From JACKBK01 sp963707275 (GTDB lineage: Bacteria; Chloroflexota; Anaerolineae; JAAEKA01), in the NCBI GenBank assembly GCA_963707275.1, contig CAVPPH010000003.1:372001-436000 (forward strand): a stretch of DNA of 64,000 bases, given 5' to 3'. Below the pieces are notes generated by a model. It was not told where the DNA came from, made no database searches, and saw only the letters and a program-made list of their open reading frames with translations. Numbering within the stretch: position 1 is the first letter of the stretch; each line of letters starts with the position of its first letter. Positions 51,143-61,800 of the stretch are shown piece after piece. The position numbers and the translations under genes are program-made.

Positions 51143-53092
51143 ATGCAACGAGAAACTCCCTACCTTCACGACATCGGCCTCGAAGAGGCGATCCAGGCCT
51201 GGAACGACGCGCTGGATGCGGCACACGCTTCGGGGACCATCGCCAGCGAGATGCTGCCCGTGGCCGCTTGCCTGGGACGGGTGACGGCCGCGCCGGTCTG
51301 GGCGCGCATTTCATCGCCACACTACCACGCGTCGGCGATGGACGGTTACGCGGTGCGCGCCGAGGACACCGCCGGCGCGACCGAGACGATGCCCAAGCGG
51401 CTGACACTCGGCGTCGAGGCGCAATACGTGGACACTGGCGACCCACTGCCCGCCTTCGCCAACGCCGTCATCATGATCGAGGACACCCAGCTTGTGGACG
51501 AGGGAGATGAGACCGCGGTCGAGATCATGGCCGCCACGCCGCCCTGGCGACATGTGCGACCGATGGGCGAGGATATCGTCGCCACGCAACTGGTGCTGCC
51601 GTCCAACCACCAACTGCGCCCACAGGATCTGGGCGCCGCCGTCGGCTGCGGGCACACGCATCTGGCTGTCCGACGCCAGCCGCGCGTCGCCATCATCCCC
51701 ACCGGCACCGAACTGGTCAGCCTCAACGACCCTGACAGCCAGGATCGCCTACAGCCGGGCGACATCGTCGAGTACAACTCCATCGTGCTGGGCGCGATGG
51801 CCGAAGAGTGGGGCTGCGTTGTCAGCCGCTTCGCACCACTGCCGGACGACTTCGAGATGATCCGCAGCGCAGTCGTTTCCGCGCTTGCCGAACATGATCT
51901 GGTGGTGGTCAACGCGGGCTCGTCGGCCGGCTCTGAGGACTACACCGCACACGTTGTAGACAGCCTGGGACGGGTCGTGGTACACGGCATCGCCATCCGC
52001 CCCGGCCACCCTGTCATTCTGGGCATCGCGCAGGGGAAGGCGATCGCCGGCATTCCAGGCTATCCTGTTTCGGCCGCCATGACATTCGACCTGCTGGTCA
52101 AGCCGGTGATCTACCGCTGGCTGGGGCTGGTTCCGCCGCAGTCGCCGACCGTGCAAGCCACGCTGACGCAGAAGGTTCACTCCGCGATGGGCGAGGACGA
52201 ATTCCTGCGCGTCACCGTCGGGCAGGTCGGCAACCGCATGGTGACCACACCCTTGCAGCGCGGCGCGGGCGTCATCATGTCGCTGGTGCAGGCCGACGGC
52301 ATCGTGCGCATCCCGCGCTTCAGCGAAGGCGAGCACGCCGGAGCGCCAGTCACGGTGCATTTATTACGACGGCCGGAGAGCATCCGCAACACGGTCGTCT
52401 GCATCGGCAGCCACGACCTGACGTTGGACGTGCTGGCCGACCAACTGCGCCGCCTGCGGCCCGACCTGTCGATGGCCTCTGCCAATGTCGGCAGCTACGG
52501 CGGGCTGCTGGCCTTGCAGCGCGGCGATTCGCATCTGGCCGGCTCGCACCTGCTGGACGAAGAGACGGGCGACTACAACATCCGCTACATTCGCGAGTTG
52601 CTGCCTGATCGTCGCATGATTCTGCTGCGCTTTGTGGGCCGGGTGCAGGGGCTGATGACGCCCTCGGGCAATCCTAAGGCGCTGCATGGCCTGCACGACC
52701 TGACGCGGCCTGGCGTGTATTTCGTCAACCGGCAGCGGGGCGCGGGCACGCGCGTGCTGCTTGATTACGAGCTGAAAAAGCTGGGCATTACGCGGCGGCA
52801 GGTGCAGGGCTACGAGCGTCAGGAGTACACCCATCTGGCAGTGGCCGCGGCCGTCAAGTCAGGTGCTGCCGACTGCGGATTGGGCATTCTGGCGGCCGCG
52901 CGCGCGTTGGATCTGGACTTCGTGCCGCTGTTCAATGAGCGCTACGATCTGGTGATTCCACAGGAGTATTACAGCGGCGAGTTGCTGGCGCCGCTGCTGC
53001 ATGTGGCGCGTTCGCCTGAGTTCGCGGCCACAGTGCAGGCGCTGGGCGGATACGACACACAGGGCATCGGGGACGTCATTGCAGAGCTATGA
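51143..53092 (+). CDS. moeA: MoeA fused to a C-terminal PBP-like substrate-binding domain
   Basis: 649 residues. Residues 1-415 repeat the MoeA plan (AMDGYAVRAEDT, IMIEDTQLV, GEDIVATQLVL, PTGTELVS, IRPGHPVILG, IPGYPVSAAM). Residues about 425-640 are a periplasmic-binding-protein-like fold without a signal peptide (VVCIGSHDLTLDVLADQLRR, RQRGAGTRVLLDYELKKLG, TAVASGAADCGLGI-type VKSGAADCGLGILAAA). This MoeA-PBP form is known from archaea and some bacteria. It probably binds molybdate, tungstate or a cofactor in the cytoplasm. Confidence 0.9.
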   Translation: MQRETPYLHDIGLEEAIQAWNDALDAAHASGTIASEMLPVAACLGRVTAAPVWARISSPHYHASAMDGYAVRAEDTAGATETMPKRLTLGVEAQYVDTGDPLPAFANAVIMIEDTQLVDEGDETAVEIMAATPPWRHVRPMGEDIVATQLVLPSNHQLRPQDLGAAVGCGHTHLAVRRQPRVAIIPTGTELVSLNDPDSQDRLQPGDIVEYNSIVLGAMAEEWGCVVSRFAPLPDDFEMIRSAVVSALAEHDLVVVNAGSSAGSEDYTAHVVDSLGRVVVHGIAIRPGHPVILGIAQGKAIAGIPGYPVSAAMTFDLLVKPVIYRWLGLVPPQSPTVQATLTQKVHSAMGEDEFLRVTVGQVGNRMVTTPLQRGAGVIMSLVQADGIVRIPRFSEGEHAGAPVTVHLLRRPESIRNTVVCIGSHDLTLDVLADQLRRLRPDLSMASANVGSYGGLLALQRGDSHLAGSHLLDEETGDYNIRYIRELLPDRRMILLRFVGRVQGLMTPSGNPKALHGLHDLTRPGVYFVNRQRGAGTRVLLDYELKKLGITRRQVQGYERQEYTHLAVAAAVKSGAADCGLGILAAARALDLDFVPLFNERYDLVIPQEYYSGELLAPLLHVARSPEFAATVQALGGYDTQGIGDVIAEL

Positions 53093-53118
53093 CGCGGCGC
53101 GGCGGGCAGCTTGACGGT

Positions 53119-53147
53119 TTGCGGGCCGCGCGACAAGATGCTATACT
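53119..53147 (+). promoter_or_regulatory. promoter of M28 peptidase operon
   Basis: TTGCGG, 17 bases, TATACT, directly after the moeA stop. Confidence 0.6.
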
Positions 53148-53199
53148 GGCGGCCACGGCGTCGTCACTGACGTCGATGTCGATCACCCGGACCGCACCG

Positions 53200-54564
53200 A
53201 TGACCACAAGTCTGCGCAAGAAATTGTTCTGGCTGGGAGCAGGCATGGCTGGCACCGCCAGCATGGCCTGGTGGTTGGCGCGCTTCGAACCGCTGCGGCA
53301 GGCTGACTACGAACGACTGAAGCTGCCTGCGCCGGGCGAAGCAGAGCTGCCTGGCCAGATCAGTGAAGAGCAGTTGCGTCTTCACACCCAGGGACTGGCA
53401 GCCATCGGCGCGCGGCGCGGCGGCACGCCGGGCGAGGCGGCGGCGCGCGAGTGGGTGCGCGAACATTTCGAGCGCGCCGGCCTGCACGATGTCCACGTCA
53501 ACCCGGTGGTCTATCCCCGGTGGCGACGGCGGCAGCGCTCTGAGGTCACCTTCTTCACGCCGGCCCCCTACGACCCTGATTTTGTCGTTCTGAACGGTTC
53601 GACCCCCACGCCGCGGGCTGGCAGCGAATTCCCGTTGATCGACGTGGGCAGTGGTAACGAGACCGATTATCTGGTTCGCAACGGGCGCGGCTTGGCCGGC
53701 TCGGTGCATTTGATTTCCGGTAGCCGTGAGCCGCGACGCGATTTGGTTCTGCGGGCAGCCAGCCACGGCGCGGCCGCGGTGGTACTGGCTCACGCCAGCC
53801 CCAGCACGGCAAACCAACAGTTGATCGAGCAAGGCACGGCCACGCCGTTTCCCGGCAAGATACCCGCGCTGGCGGTCAGTTACGAAACAGGCCAGTATCT
53901 GCGCCAGAAACTGAAGGACACCTCCGTGCGCGCGCTGCTGTACATCAATGTCGGTTACCAACTGGGCGGAACGGCCAACGTCGTCGGCGAAATTCCTGGA
54001 CTGAGCGCACAGTTCGTCGTCTTGGCCGCGCACTACGACTCGTGGTACAGCGGCGCGGCCGACAACGCGGCTGGCGTGGCCTGCCTGCTGGAGCTGGCGG
54101 CTCACTGGAAACGGATCGGTCTGCGCCCCAAGCGCACCATTCGTTTCGTCTCCTACGCCGCCGAGGAAGAAGGGCTGATCGGCTCGCTATTCGACGTTTT
54201 CCTCCGTGCGCCGCTGGTCAAGGCCCGCTGTCGCGGCGTGGTGACGCCCGATGTGGTCGGGGTGCCGTCGGGCAAGCTGGCCTTCAGCGGCTTTCCCACG
54301 TCGCTGGCCGAACTGGGCGCGCAAGTTGCACAAGACATGGGCTACACAGCCGCGACGGGCTACGAAACGGCTGCCCCCGCCGGCCCTGACTACGCCGACC
54401 ACTGGCCGTATGCTCAGATCAAGTTACCAGCGCTGGTCATCAGCAAAGGTCCGGACCCCTATTACCACACCCCCTTCGACACCGCCGACCGGCTGGACTA
54501 CACCGACCTGCGCTGGACGGCCGCGCTATCCGGTGCGCTAGCCCTACGGTTGGCACAACGATAA
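53200..54564 (+). CDS. M28-family zinc aminopeptidase-like protein, membrane anchored
   Basis: 454 residues from ATG 53200 (53176 is equally possible; the promoter excludes 53089). A basic N-terminus and helix (LRKKLFWLGAGMAGTASMAWWL) export it. A PA-like insert lies between 190 and 290. Zinc ligands appear in order: His in VLAAHYDSWYSG, Asp in GAADNAAGVACLLEL, Glu pair in YAAEEEGLIGS, Asp in VTPDVVG, and His in YYHTPFD. M28 enzymes release N-terminal amino acids from peptides. Confidence 0.88.
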   Translation: MTTSLRKKLFWLGAGMAGTASMAWWLARFEPLRQADYERLKLPAPGEAELPGQISEEQLRLHTQGLAAIGARRGGTPGEAAAREWVREHFERAGLHDVHVNPVVYPRWRRRQRSEVTFFTPAPYDPDFVVLNGSTPTPRAGSEFPLIDVGSGNETDYLVRNGRGLAGSVHLISGSREPRRDLVLRAASHGAAAVVLAHASPSTANQQLIEQGTATPFPGKIPALAVSYETGQYLRQKLKDTSVRALLYINVGYQLGGTANVVGEIPGLSAQFVVLAAHYDSWYSGAADNAAGVACLLELAAHWKRIGLRPKRTIRFVSYAAEEEGLIGSLFDVFLRAPLVKARCRGVVTPDVVGVPSGKLAFSGFPTSLAELGAQVAQDMGYTAATGYETAAPAGPDYADHWPYAQIKLPALVISKGPDPYYHTPFDTADRLDYTDLRWTAALSGALALRLAQR

Positions 54565-54573
54565 CTGAACGCT

Positions 54574-55006
54574 ATGACCGCACAAGACATCCGTTGGATT
54601 CAACGCCTCAGCAACTTCTCGAAGGCCCTCGCCCAGTTGACGAGGTTCATCGAGAAGGGCGAGTTGAACGAACTGGAAAAGCAGGGACTTATTCAGGCAT
54701 TCGAATACACCTTTGAACTGGCGTGGAATACCATCAAGGATTACTTCGAAGCACAGGGTGAGACAGGTATTCTTAGGAAGCCGCGATGCAGTAAGACTGG
54801 CTTTCAAGCGCGGCTTGATTGAGGACGGCGAGACCTGGATGGATATGATCACCAGCCGGACTTTGACCTCTCACACCTACAACGAAGAAACGGCAGAGAT
54901 GATCGCTGGCAAAACTCAGTCTCTGTATTTTGGAGAACTTGTTACCTTGCAAGAACGACTCATGGTCTTGAAACAGGAGCTAGAATGGCCCAGCGATTCG
55001 GATTGA
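54574..55006 (+). CDS. HEPN-domain protein (HI0074/HepT-like), frameshifted
   Basis: MTAQDIRWIQRLSNFSKALA starts the four-helix HI0074/NTSB fold. The frame breaks near 54775 where one extra A follows GIL; removing it gives GSRDAVRLAFKRGLIEDGE and the motif RTLTSHTY, which fits the HEPN catalytic pattern R-x4-H-x-Y. Its end overlaps the nucleotidyltransferase start by 22 bases. As in HepT/MntA systems, it would be the RNase toxin, neutralised by AMPylation at the motif Tyr. As sequenced it is truncated after 82 residues. Confidence 0.85.
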
Positions 55007-55323
55007 GCGAAATGACAATTCAGAAGGTCTGTGCCGTGTTTGCCAGATACCCGCAGGTGGAAGAAGCTGTGCTGTATGGCTCGCGCGCCAAGGGCAACTA
55101 CAAACACGGATCGGACATCGACCTGACTTTGCGCGGCCAAAGCCTCACCTGGAACGTTCTTTACAAGCTTCTCCAGGAGATCGACGACCTGATGCTGCCC
55201 TACACCTTTGATCTATCGATCTTCTCCCAGATCAGCGACCCCGACTTGGTCGATCATATTCAGCGCGGCGGCGTGACTTTCTACGAAAAGGTAATGGCCG
55301 CGCCTGTGATCGCTGACGTATGA
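54985..55323 (+). CDS. MNT-type nucleotidyltransferase (MntA-like antitoxin)
   Basis: 112 residues. LYGSRAKGNYKHGSDIDLTL is the minimal nucleotidyltransferase motif GSxAxG...SDxD with both metal Asp residues; a third acidic residue is in TFDLSIF. Forms a coupled pair with the HEPN gene upstream, as in type VII toxin-antitoxin loci. The stop overlaps the gamma-glutamyltransferase start (ATGA), which is probably incidental. Confidence 0.9.
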   Translation: MAQRFGLSEMTIQKVCAVFARYPQVEEAVLYGSRAKGNYKHGSDIDLTLRGQSLTWNVLYKLLQEIDDLMLPYTFDLSIFSQISDPDLVDHIQRGGVTFYEKVMAAPVIADV

Positions 55324-56951
55324 CACACTTCGCGCCGCGCAAAGGCGCCGTCGCGGCCGGCCATCCGTTGACAGCCGCAGCCGGCGCACAGATGTTGCAG
55401 CAAGGTGGCAACGCGGTGGATGCAGCCGTCGCGGCCGCGTTCGTGTCGGCTGTCAGTGAGTACACGCTCTCGGCGGTCGGCGGCAGCGGGTTCGCGCTGG
55501 TCTACGACGCGGCCAGCAGCGCCAGCGACCTCTACGACTTCTTCAGCGCTGCGCCTGGGCTGGGTAGCGCGCCGGTTGCGTCGGTGGACGACATCGACTT
55601 CCACCAGATCACGGTCGACTACGGTGTGTCGCAGCAGCATTTCTACGTCGGGCGAGGCGCGGTGGCGACGCCGGGCAACGTGGCCGGGCTGTGCGCGATG
55701 GCCGAGCACGCGGGTCGGCTGCCGCTGCCGGTATTGCTGGAACCGGCGATTCGCCTGATGCGCGAGGGATGCCCGGTCAGCGGCATGCAGCATGCCATCA
55801 GCACGCTGATCGAGCCGATCTTCCTGATGACGCCCGGCAGCCAGGCTGTGTTTGGGCGATCAGGCGGCGGCATGTTGCGGCCGGGCGACCTGCTGCGGAT
55901 GCCGGAACTGGCGGACAGCCTGGAAGCGCTGGGGCGAGAAGGTCCGGACCTTTTTTACCGTGGCGACATCGCTCAGGCGATCCTGGCCGACCAGCGCGAC
56001 CACGGCGGCGTACTGACTCCTGCCGATCTGGCAGACTACAAAGTGGTGCGGCGACGACCGCTGGTTTCGCCCTTCCGCGGCTATTGCGTGGTCACCAATC
56101 CGCCGCCCAGCCGCGGCGGTCTGTTGATCAGCTTTGCCTTGCGGATGTTCGACAGCCTGGCCTACACACCAGACGCCATCACGTCCGCAAAACATATCGA
56201 ACTGATCACAGAAGTGATGCGTGTGACGACGCTGGCGCGGCGCGCGATGGAGCGCGCCCACATTCCGCCAGAGGCGCAGGAATCCTGGTTACTCAACCCA
56301 CAATCGGTGGCGCGCTGGACCGAGGAACTGCGCCAACTGCTTGAGATGCCGGTCAGCGACCGCCCGTTGGACTGGCCGATTGCGGCCGCGGCCAGCACCA
56401 CCCAGATTTCGGTGATGGACGAGGACGGACTGCTGGTGAGCCTGACGACGACCGCCGGTGAGGGTACCGGGTTCGTCGTGCCAGGCACGGGTGTCATCCT
56501 CAACAACATGATGGGCGAGGCGGATCTGCACCCGCTGGGCTGGTTCCGCATGACGCCCGGCCAGCGCATTCCGTCGATGATGGCGCCGACTGTGATCCTG
56601 CGCGACGGCCAGCCAGTGTTGGCGCTGGGCAGCGGCGGCGCGAACCGCATCCGCAGCGCAATCATGCAGGTGCTGGTCAATACGTTGGCCGCGGAGTTGC
56701 CGCTTAGCAACTCGGTGCGCGCCAGCCGGGTGCATTTCGAGCACGGTGTGTTACAAGTCGAGGGTGGCAATGACCCCGCTCTTGTCCCGGCCATGACCGC
56801 GTCTGGGTACGAGGTCAACGCCTGGCCAGACCAACACATGTTTTTCGGGGGCGTACACGCTGTGGCCGTTGAAGCTGGCGACAAATTCACTGCAGTCGGC
56901 GATCCGAGACGCGGCGGCAGCGCAATCGTTGTCGGCACAACGGCCGACTGA
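55320..56951 (+). CDS. gamma-glutamyltransferase family protein
   Basis: 543 residues. AAGHPLTAAAGAQMLQQGGNAVDAA and VGGSGFALVYD are the N-terminal GGT landmarks; PGNVAGLCAMAEHAG, GVLTPADLADYKV and NPPPSRGGLLISFAL follow. The autoprocessing region is AASTTQISVMDEDGLLVSLT, with a Thr pair where GGT places its catalytic Thr. PGQRIPSMMAPTVI and GSGGANRIRSAIMQV complete it. No signal peptide, so probably cytoplasmic. GGT-like proteins hydrolyse gamma-glutamyl or acyl-amide bonds; true glutathione activity is unproven. Confidence 0.88.
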   Translation: MTHFAPRKGAVAAGHPLTAAAGAQMLQQGGNAVDAAVAAAFVSAVSEYTLSAVGGSGFALVYDAASSASDLYDFFSAAPGLGSAPVASVDDIDFHQITVDYGVSQQHFYVGRGAVATPGNVAGLCAMAEHAGRLPLPVLLEPAIRLMREGCPVSGMQHAISTLIEPIFLMTPGSQAVFGRSGGGMLRPGDLLRMPELADSLEALGREGPDLFYRGDIAQAILADQRDHGGVLTPADLADYKVVRRRPLVSPFRGYCVVTNPPPSRGGLLISFALRMFDSLAYTPDAITSAKHIELITEVMRVTTLARRAMERAHIPPEAQESWLLNPQSVARWTEELRQLLEMPVSDRPLDWPIAAAASTTQISVMDEDGLLVSLTTTAGEGTGFVVPGTGVILNNMMGEADLHPLGWFRMTPGQRIPSMMAPTVILRDGQPVLALGSGGANRIRSAIMQVLVNTLAAELPLSNSVRASRVHFEHGVLQVEGGNDPALVPAMTASGYEVNAWPDQHMFFGGVHAVAVEAGDKFTAVGDPRRGGSAIVVGTTAD

Positions 56952-56968
56952 GGCATGCGACGCGCCCG

Positions 56969-58558
56969 GTGACCGATATGATCCGTAGTTTCATATTCCT
57001 GTTTGCGTTGCTGGTTGGTATCTTCCCGGTCCAGGCCGGACCTGCCAACCCAAGCGTGTTGCCTACCACGCCCGATGTCAGTATCATCCGCGGCCCATAC
57101 CTGCAACTGGGCACGCCGACCAGCATCGTCATCCGCTGGCGTACCGATCAGGCCAGCGACAGCCGCGTGCTCTACGGCAGCTCGCCGGCAACTCTGGTCA
57201 ATAGCGTCGCTGACAGCGCGCTGACTACCGAGCACGAGATCCGCGTTGGCGGTCTGACACCGGACACTACCTATTTCTACGCGGTGGGAACCAGCTCACA
57301 TATCCTATCCGGCGGCGACGCCAGTCATTTCTTCACCACGTCGCCCACGCCGGGCACGAACAAAGCCACCCGCATCTGGGTGCTGGGCGACCAGGGTCTG
57401 AGCAACGCGCCGGCTCTGCAGGTGCGCGATGCCTACCATGCCTTCACCGGCGATCGCGCCACCGATCTGTGGCTGATGCTGGGCGACAACGCGTATTATA
57501 CAGGCACCGATGTCGAGTTTCAGACGGCGGTGTTCGACAAACACGCCGATCTGCTGAAGCATTCCGTTCTCTGGCCCGCGTTTGGCAACCACGACGGCTA
57601 CAGTGCCAATGGCGCGACCCAGACCGGCCCCTATTTCGACGTCTTCACCCTGCCAACCAACGGCGAGGCGGGCGGCGTCCCGTCGGGCACTGAGGCTTAC
57701 TATTCCTTCGACTACGGCAACATCCATTTCGTGGTGCTGGACTCGGAGGACGCGATTGTTGACAACCCGACGGCGATGCTTGACTGGCTGGCAGCGGACC
57801 TGGACGCCACCACCGCGGGATGGATCATCGCGCTGTGGCACCATGCGCCGTACAGCAAGGGCAGCCATGACTCCGACAGTGAGGACAAGATGGTTCAGAT
57901 GCGCGTACGTGCCGTGCCGATTCTCGAAGACCACGGCGTCGATCTGGTGCTGACCGGCCACAGTCACGCCTACGAACGGTCGTTCCTGCTCGATCGCCAC
58001 TACGGCGTTTCCTCGACGCTGACCAGCGACATGATTCTCGACGACGGGGATGGCAGCACAGGCGGCGACGGCCCGTACAGCAAGCTCCCTGGTCCGCACC
58101 ACGGCACAGTCTACGTGACCGCGGGCAATGCTGCCAGCCTGCTGGGTGGCTCGCTGGACCATCCGGCAATGGTCACATCCCTGCTGCGCCTTGGATCGCT
58201 GGTAGTCGATGTGGACGGCGACTGGATGGATGTCGTGTTGCTGGATGAACTGGGCGACCAGATCGACACGTTCACCATTCACAAGGACGGCGCAGCGCCG
58301 CTGCCCACATCAACCTCGACCGCCACACCTACGGCGACGACCACGGCGACAGCGACAGCAACGGCAACGCCAACTCACGCGGCTACGCCTACGGCCACTC
58401 GAACAGCTACGCCTACGGCGATGCCGACCACTGCTTCGCCCACTATCACGCCAAGTACCACAGCGACAGCATCTCCTTCACCCTCCCCGACAGCCACGGC
58501 AACATCCGTAACCTGGCGCAGTTTCTACCTCCCGCTGGTCACCAAAGCCAGTTATTGA
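56969..58558 (+). CDS. secreted purple acid phosphatase-like metallophosphoesterase
   Basis: 529 residues. Signal peptide SFIFLFALLVGIFPVQAGPA; an FN3-like domain (about 35-120; TSIVIRWRTDQASDSRVLYG); then phosphoesterase motifs VLGDQG (usually GDxG), MLGDNAYY, AFGNHDGY, IALWHHAPY and LTGHSHAYERSF. A Thr/Ala/Pro stalk of about 65 residues ends in SFYLPLVTKASY, the tag also seen on the CBM9 and Ig proteins. Probably releases phosphate outside the cell. It starts 17 bases after the GGT gene. Confidence 0.9.
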   Translation: MTDMIRSFIFLFALLVGIFPVQAGPANPSVLPTTPDVSIIRGPYLQLGTPTSIVIRWRTDQASDSRVLYGSSPATLVNSVADSALTTEHEIRVGGLTPDTTYFYAVGTSSHILSGGDASHFFTTSPTPGTNKATRIWVLGDQGLSNAPALQVRDAYHAFTGDRATDLWLMLGDNAYYTGTDVEFQTAVFDKHADLLKHSVLWPAFGNHDGYSANGATQTGPYFDVFTLPTNGEAGGVPSGTEAYYSFDYGNIHFVVLDSEDAIVDNPTAMLDWLAADLDATTAGWIIALWHHAPYSKGSHDSDSEDKMVQMRVRAVPILEDHGVDLVLTGHSHAYERSFLLDRHYGVSSTLTSDMILDDGDGSTGGDGPYSKLPGPHHGTVYVTAGNAASLLGGSLDHPAMVTSLLRLGSLVVDVDGDWMDVVLLDELGDQIDTFTIHKDGAAPLPTSTSTATPTATTTATATATATPTHAATPTATRTATPTAMPTTASPTITPSTTATASPSPSPTATATSVTWRSFYLPLVTKASY

Positions 58559-58577
58559 GCATTATCGCGCAAAACGC

Positions 58578-58606
58578 TTGCCAGCCCACCGCCCGCGTGA
58601 TATACT
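58578..58606 (+). promoter_or_regulatory. promoter of LTD/CotH gene
   Basis: TTGCCA, 17 bases, TATACT; leader about 205 bases. Confidence 0.65.
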
Positions 58607-58818
58607 GACATTGTAGGTACTGAGGCTTTGTGCGTGCGCTCCCTGGTCGTCCTCTTTAGCCAGGTTTGAGCAGCCCGCAACAGCCTGATGTAGGGACAAT
58701 CTGCCACGGTCTACCTGAGTTTGGCCCGTGGCAACAACACCAGACTCCAGCCGCCTTCCAGCGGCGCCACGAGGGAAATCCGCATAACCCACTAGCCAGC
58801 CTATTGAGGAGAACTGCC

Positions 58819-61800
58819 ATGTCCGCAGGTAATCGATTGCGCCTCAGCGGTCTGTCGATCGCTGCTGTCCTGTTGTTCAGCTACCTCCCGACCGCTGCTG
58901 CAACACCACGCTCCCCTTCTTCTTACCAGCGCGCCATCCAATCGGGCGCAATCGTGATCAACGAGTTCCTGGCATCCAACCAGAACGGCCTCACCGATGA
59001 AGACGGCGACCACAGCGACTGGCTTGAGCTTTACAATTCCGGCGCGGTGGCGATCGACCTGGCCGGCTGGTCGCTGACCGACGATGTGGCCAATCCGGGC
59101 AAGTGGCTATTCCCGGCGCGCACGTTGGCGCCTAACGCATACCTGGTGATCTTTGCCTCCGGCAAGAACCGCGCCCCGCCCAGCGGCGAGTTGCACACCA
59201 GCTTTTCGTTGAGCGCAGCCGGAGAGTACCTGGGTCTGTACGACGATGCTGATCCGCGACTGGTGATGGACGAGTTCACGCCAGAATTCCCGCAGCAATA
59301 CGGCGACATCTCCTACGGACGCTACGGCGTCGGCGAGTATCGCTATTACTCCCATCCGACGCCGGGCGCGGTCAACGATGCCAGCGCGGCCTATCTGGGC
59401 ATCGTCGATGACGTTACGTACTCCCTGCCGCGCGGCTATTACTACGACGACCAGTTCACAGTTTCCCTGCAAACGACAACCGCCGGCGCGTCGATCCGCC
59501 ACAGCCGTAGCGGCTACCCGCCGACATCCAGCAACGGCACCCTCTACACCGGCCCGGTCAGCATTTACGACACAATGCCGTTGCGCGCGATCGCGTACAA
59601 GCCGGGTTACATCTCTTCGCGCGTCGGTACACAGACCTACATCATGCCCAACAAGGTGAAGCTGCAGCCGGCCGCTCCGGTCGGCTATCCCACCACCTGG
59701 GGCACCTACAACGGCCAGACAGTCTACGCCGACTACGAAATGGATCCTACGGTAGTGAATGACCCGCGTTACAGCGGCACCATTGCCAACGACCTGCGCA
59801 CGCTGCCTGCTTTGATGATCTCCACCGACCGCGTTGGCCTCTTCGACGCGGCGCAGGGCATCTATGCCAACCCGTTGCAGACCGGAGACGAGTGGGAACG
59901 GCCTGCCTCGGTGGAACTGATCAACCCGGACGGCTCGACGGCTTTTCAGATCGACGCCGGGCTGCGTATGCACGGCAACTCGACTCGCCAACCCGACGTG
60001 ACGCCCAAGCACTCCATGCGCCTGCACTTCCGCGGCGACTACGGCGCCGCGGAGCTCGAATATCCGCTTTTCACGGACTCTGACGTCGACAGTTTCGACG
60101 TATTGGTGTTGGATGCGCTCTACGACGACAGCTGGCTGCTGAGCGAACGGGGCATCTATGCGCGCGATCAATGGATCAAGAACACGCTGACTGCCATGGA
60201 TCGCGTCGGCGTCCACAACTTCTACGTGCAACTGTACCTGGACGGGCTGTATTGGGGCATCTACAACATCAGCGAGCGGGTGGATGACCACTTCGCGGCT
60301 GCGTATTTCGGCGGCGATGAAGCGGATTACGACGTGATCTACGTGGCCGGTGCGGGCTACGTCACAGCCGATTCGGGCGATACCATCACCTGGGACGCGA
60401 TGATGGACATCGCCGATGCCGGTGTCGCCTCACAGGCCCAGTACGAGGCGATCCAGCAGTACCTGGACATCGACAGCCTGATCGATTTCATGCTTATCCA
60501 CGTCTACGCAGGCAATCCGATCCCGTGGGAGTTCGTGGACTGGAAGGCCATTCGCAAGCGTGAGGCCGGCGAGCCATTCCAGTTCATGGTCTGGGACAAC
60601 GGCAGCGCCATGGAGCATGTCTCGCGCAACGACACCAATGCCGGCGCCAGCGCGCCCAACACGCCGTTCTACCTCTACTACCGGCTGCGCGACAACCCTG
60701 AGTTCCGGCTGCGCTTCGCGGACCACGTCCACGATCGCTTCTTCAACGACGGCGCCTTGTACGTCGATCCGAGCAACCCGGCCTGGGATCCGGCGCACCC
60801 TGAGCGCAACCTGCCTGCCAGCCGCTTCGACGCGCTGGTGCAGCAGATCGACCGCGCAGTGGTCAGTGAGTCGGCTCGCTGGGGCGACGTTTCCACACCG
60901 GGGACGACCTTCACGCGCGATGACCAGTGGATCTACAAGCGGGATCAGATGTTCAACCAGTTCTTCCCGCAGCGTTCGGCGATTGTTTTGCAGCAACTGC
61001 GTGACATCAACCTGTATCCCGCTGTGGCTGCGCCTGAGTTCAACCAGCATGGCGGCAGCGTGCCGCCTGGCTTCGAGTTGAGCATGACAGCCCAGGCCGG
61101 CACGATCTACTTCACCACCGACGGTTCTGACCCGCGCGTGCCGGTCACCGGCGCAGTCTCTCCCAGCGCGATGGCCTACACGACTCCTGTGCCGCTGACC
61201 GGCGGCGTCACCGAGGTCAAGGCACGCGCGCTCAGCGGTGGTTCGTGGAGCGCGCTGACAGCTGCCACCTTCAACGCGCCGCTGGACCTCAGCGACCTGC
61301 GCATCACCGAGATCATGTACAATCCGCTGGACGGCGGCGACTACGAATTCATCGAGCTGAAGAACGCCGGCGCCGAGTCGCTCGATCTGACTGGCGTGGC
61401 CTTCACGACCGGCATCGACTTCACCTTCCCGGCCGGCTTCACGCTGCCGGCCGGCGAGTTCGCGGTGCTGGTCGTCAATCCGACCGCCTTTGCACTGCGC
61501 TACCCCGGCGTGCCGACCGCCGGCACGTACAGCGGCGCACTCTCCAACGGCGGCGAACAGCTTGTCCTCAGCGGCCCCGGCCCTACGACGCTGATCGACA
61601 TGACCTACGACGACGCGCCCCCCTGGCCGGTCACGCCAGATGGGCTGGGCAATTCGCTGGTCATCGTCGATCCCTTTGGCGATCCCAACGCAGCGTCCAA
61701 CTGGCGCGCCAGCACCTTCATCAACGGCTCACCGGGCGAGGACGACCCGGAACCGTTTTACGGCGGTGTGGTCGTCAACGAGGTGCTGGCTCACACCGAT

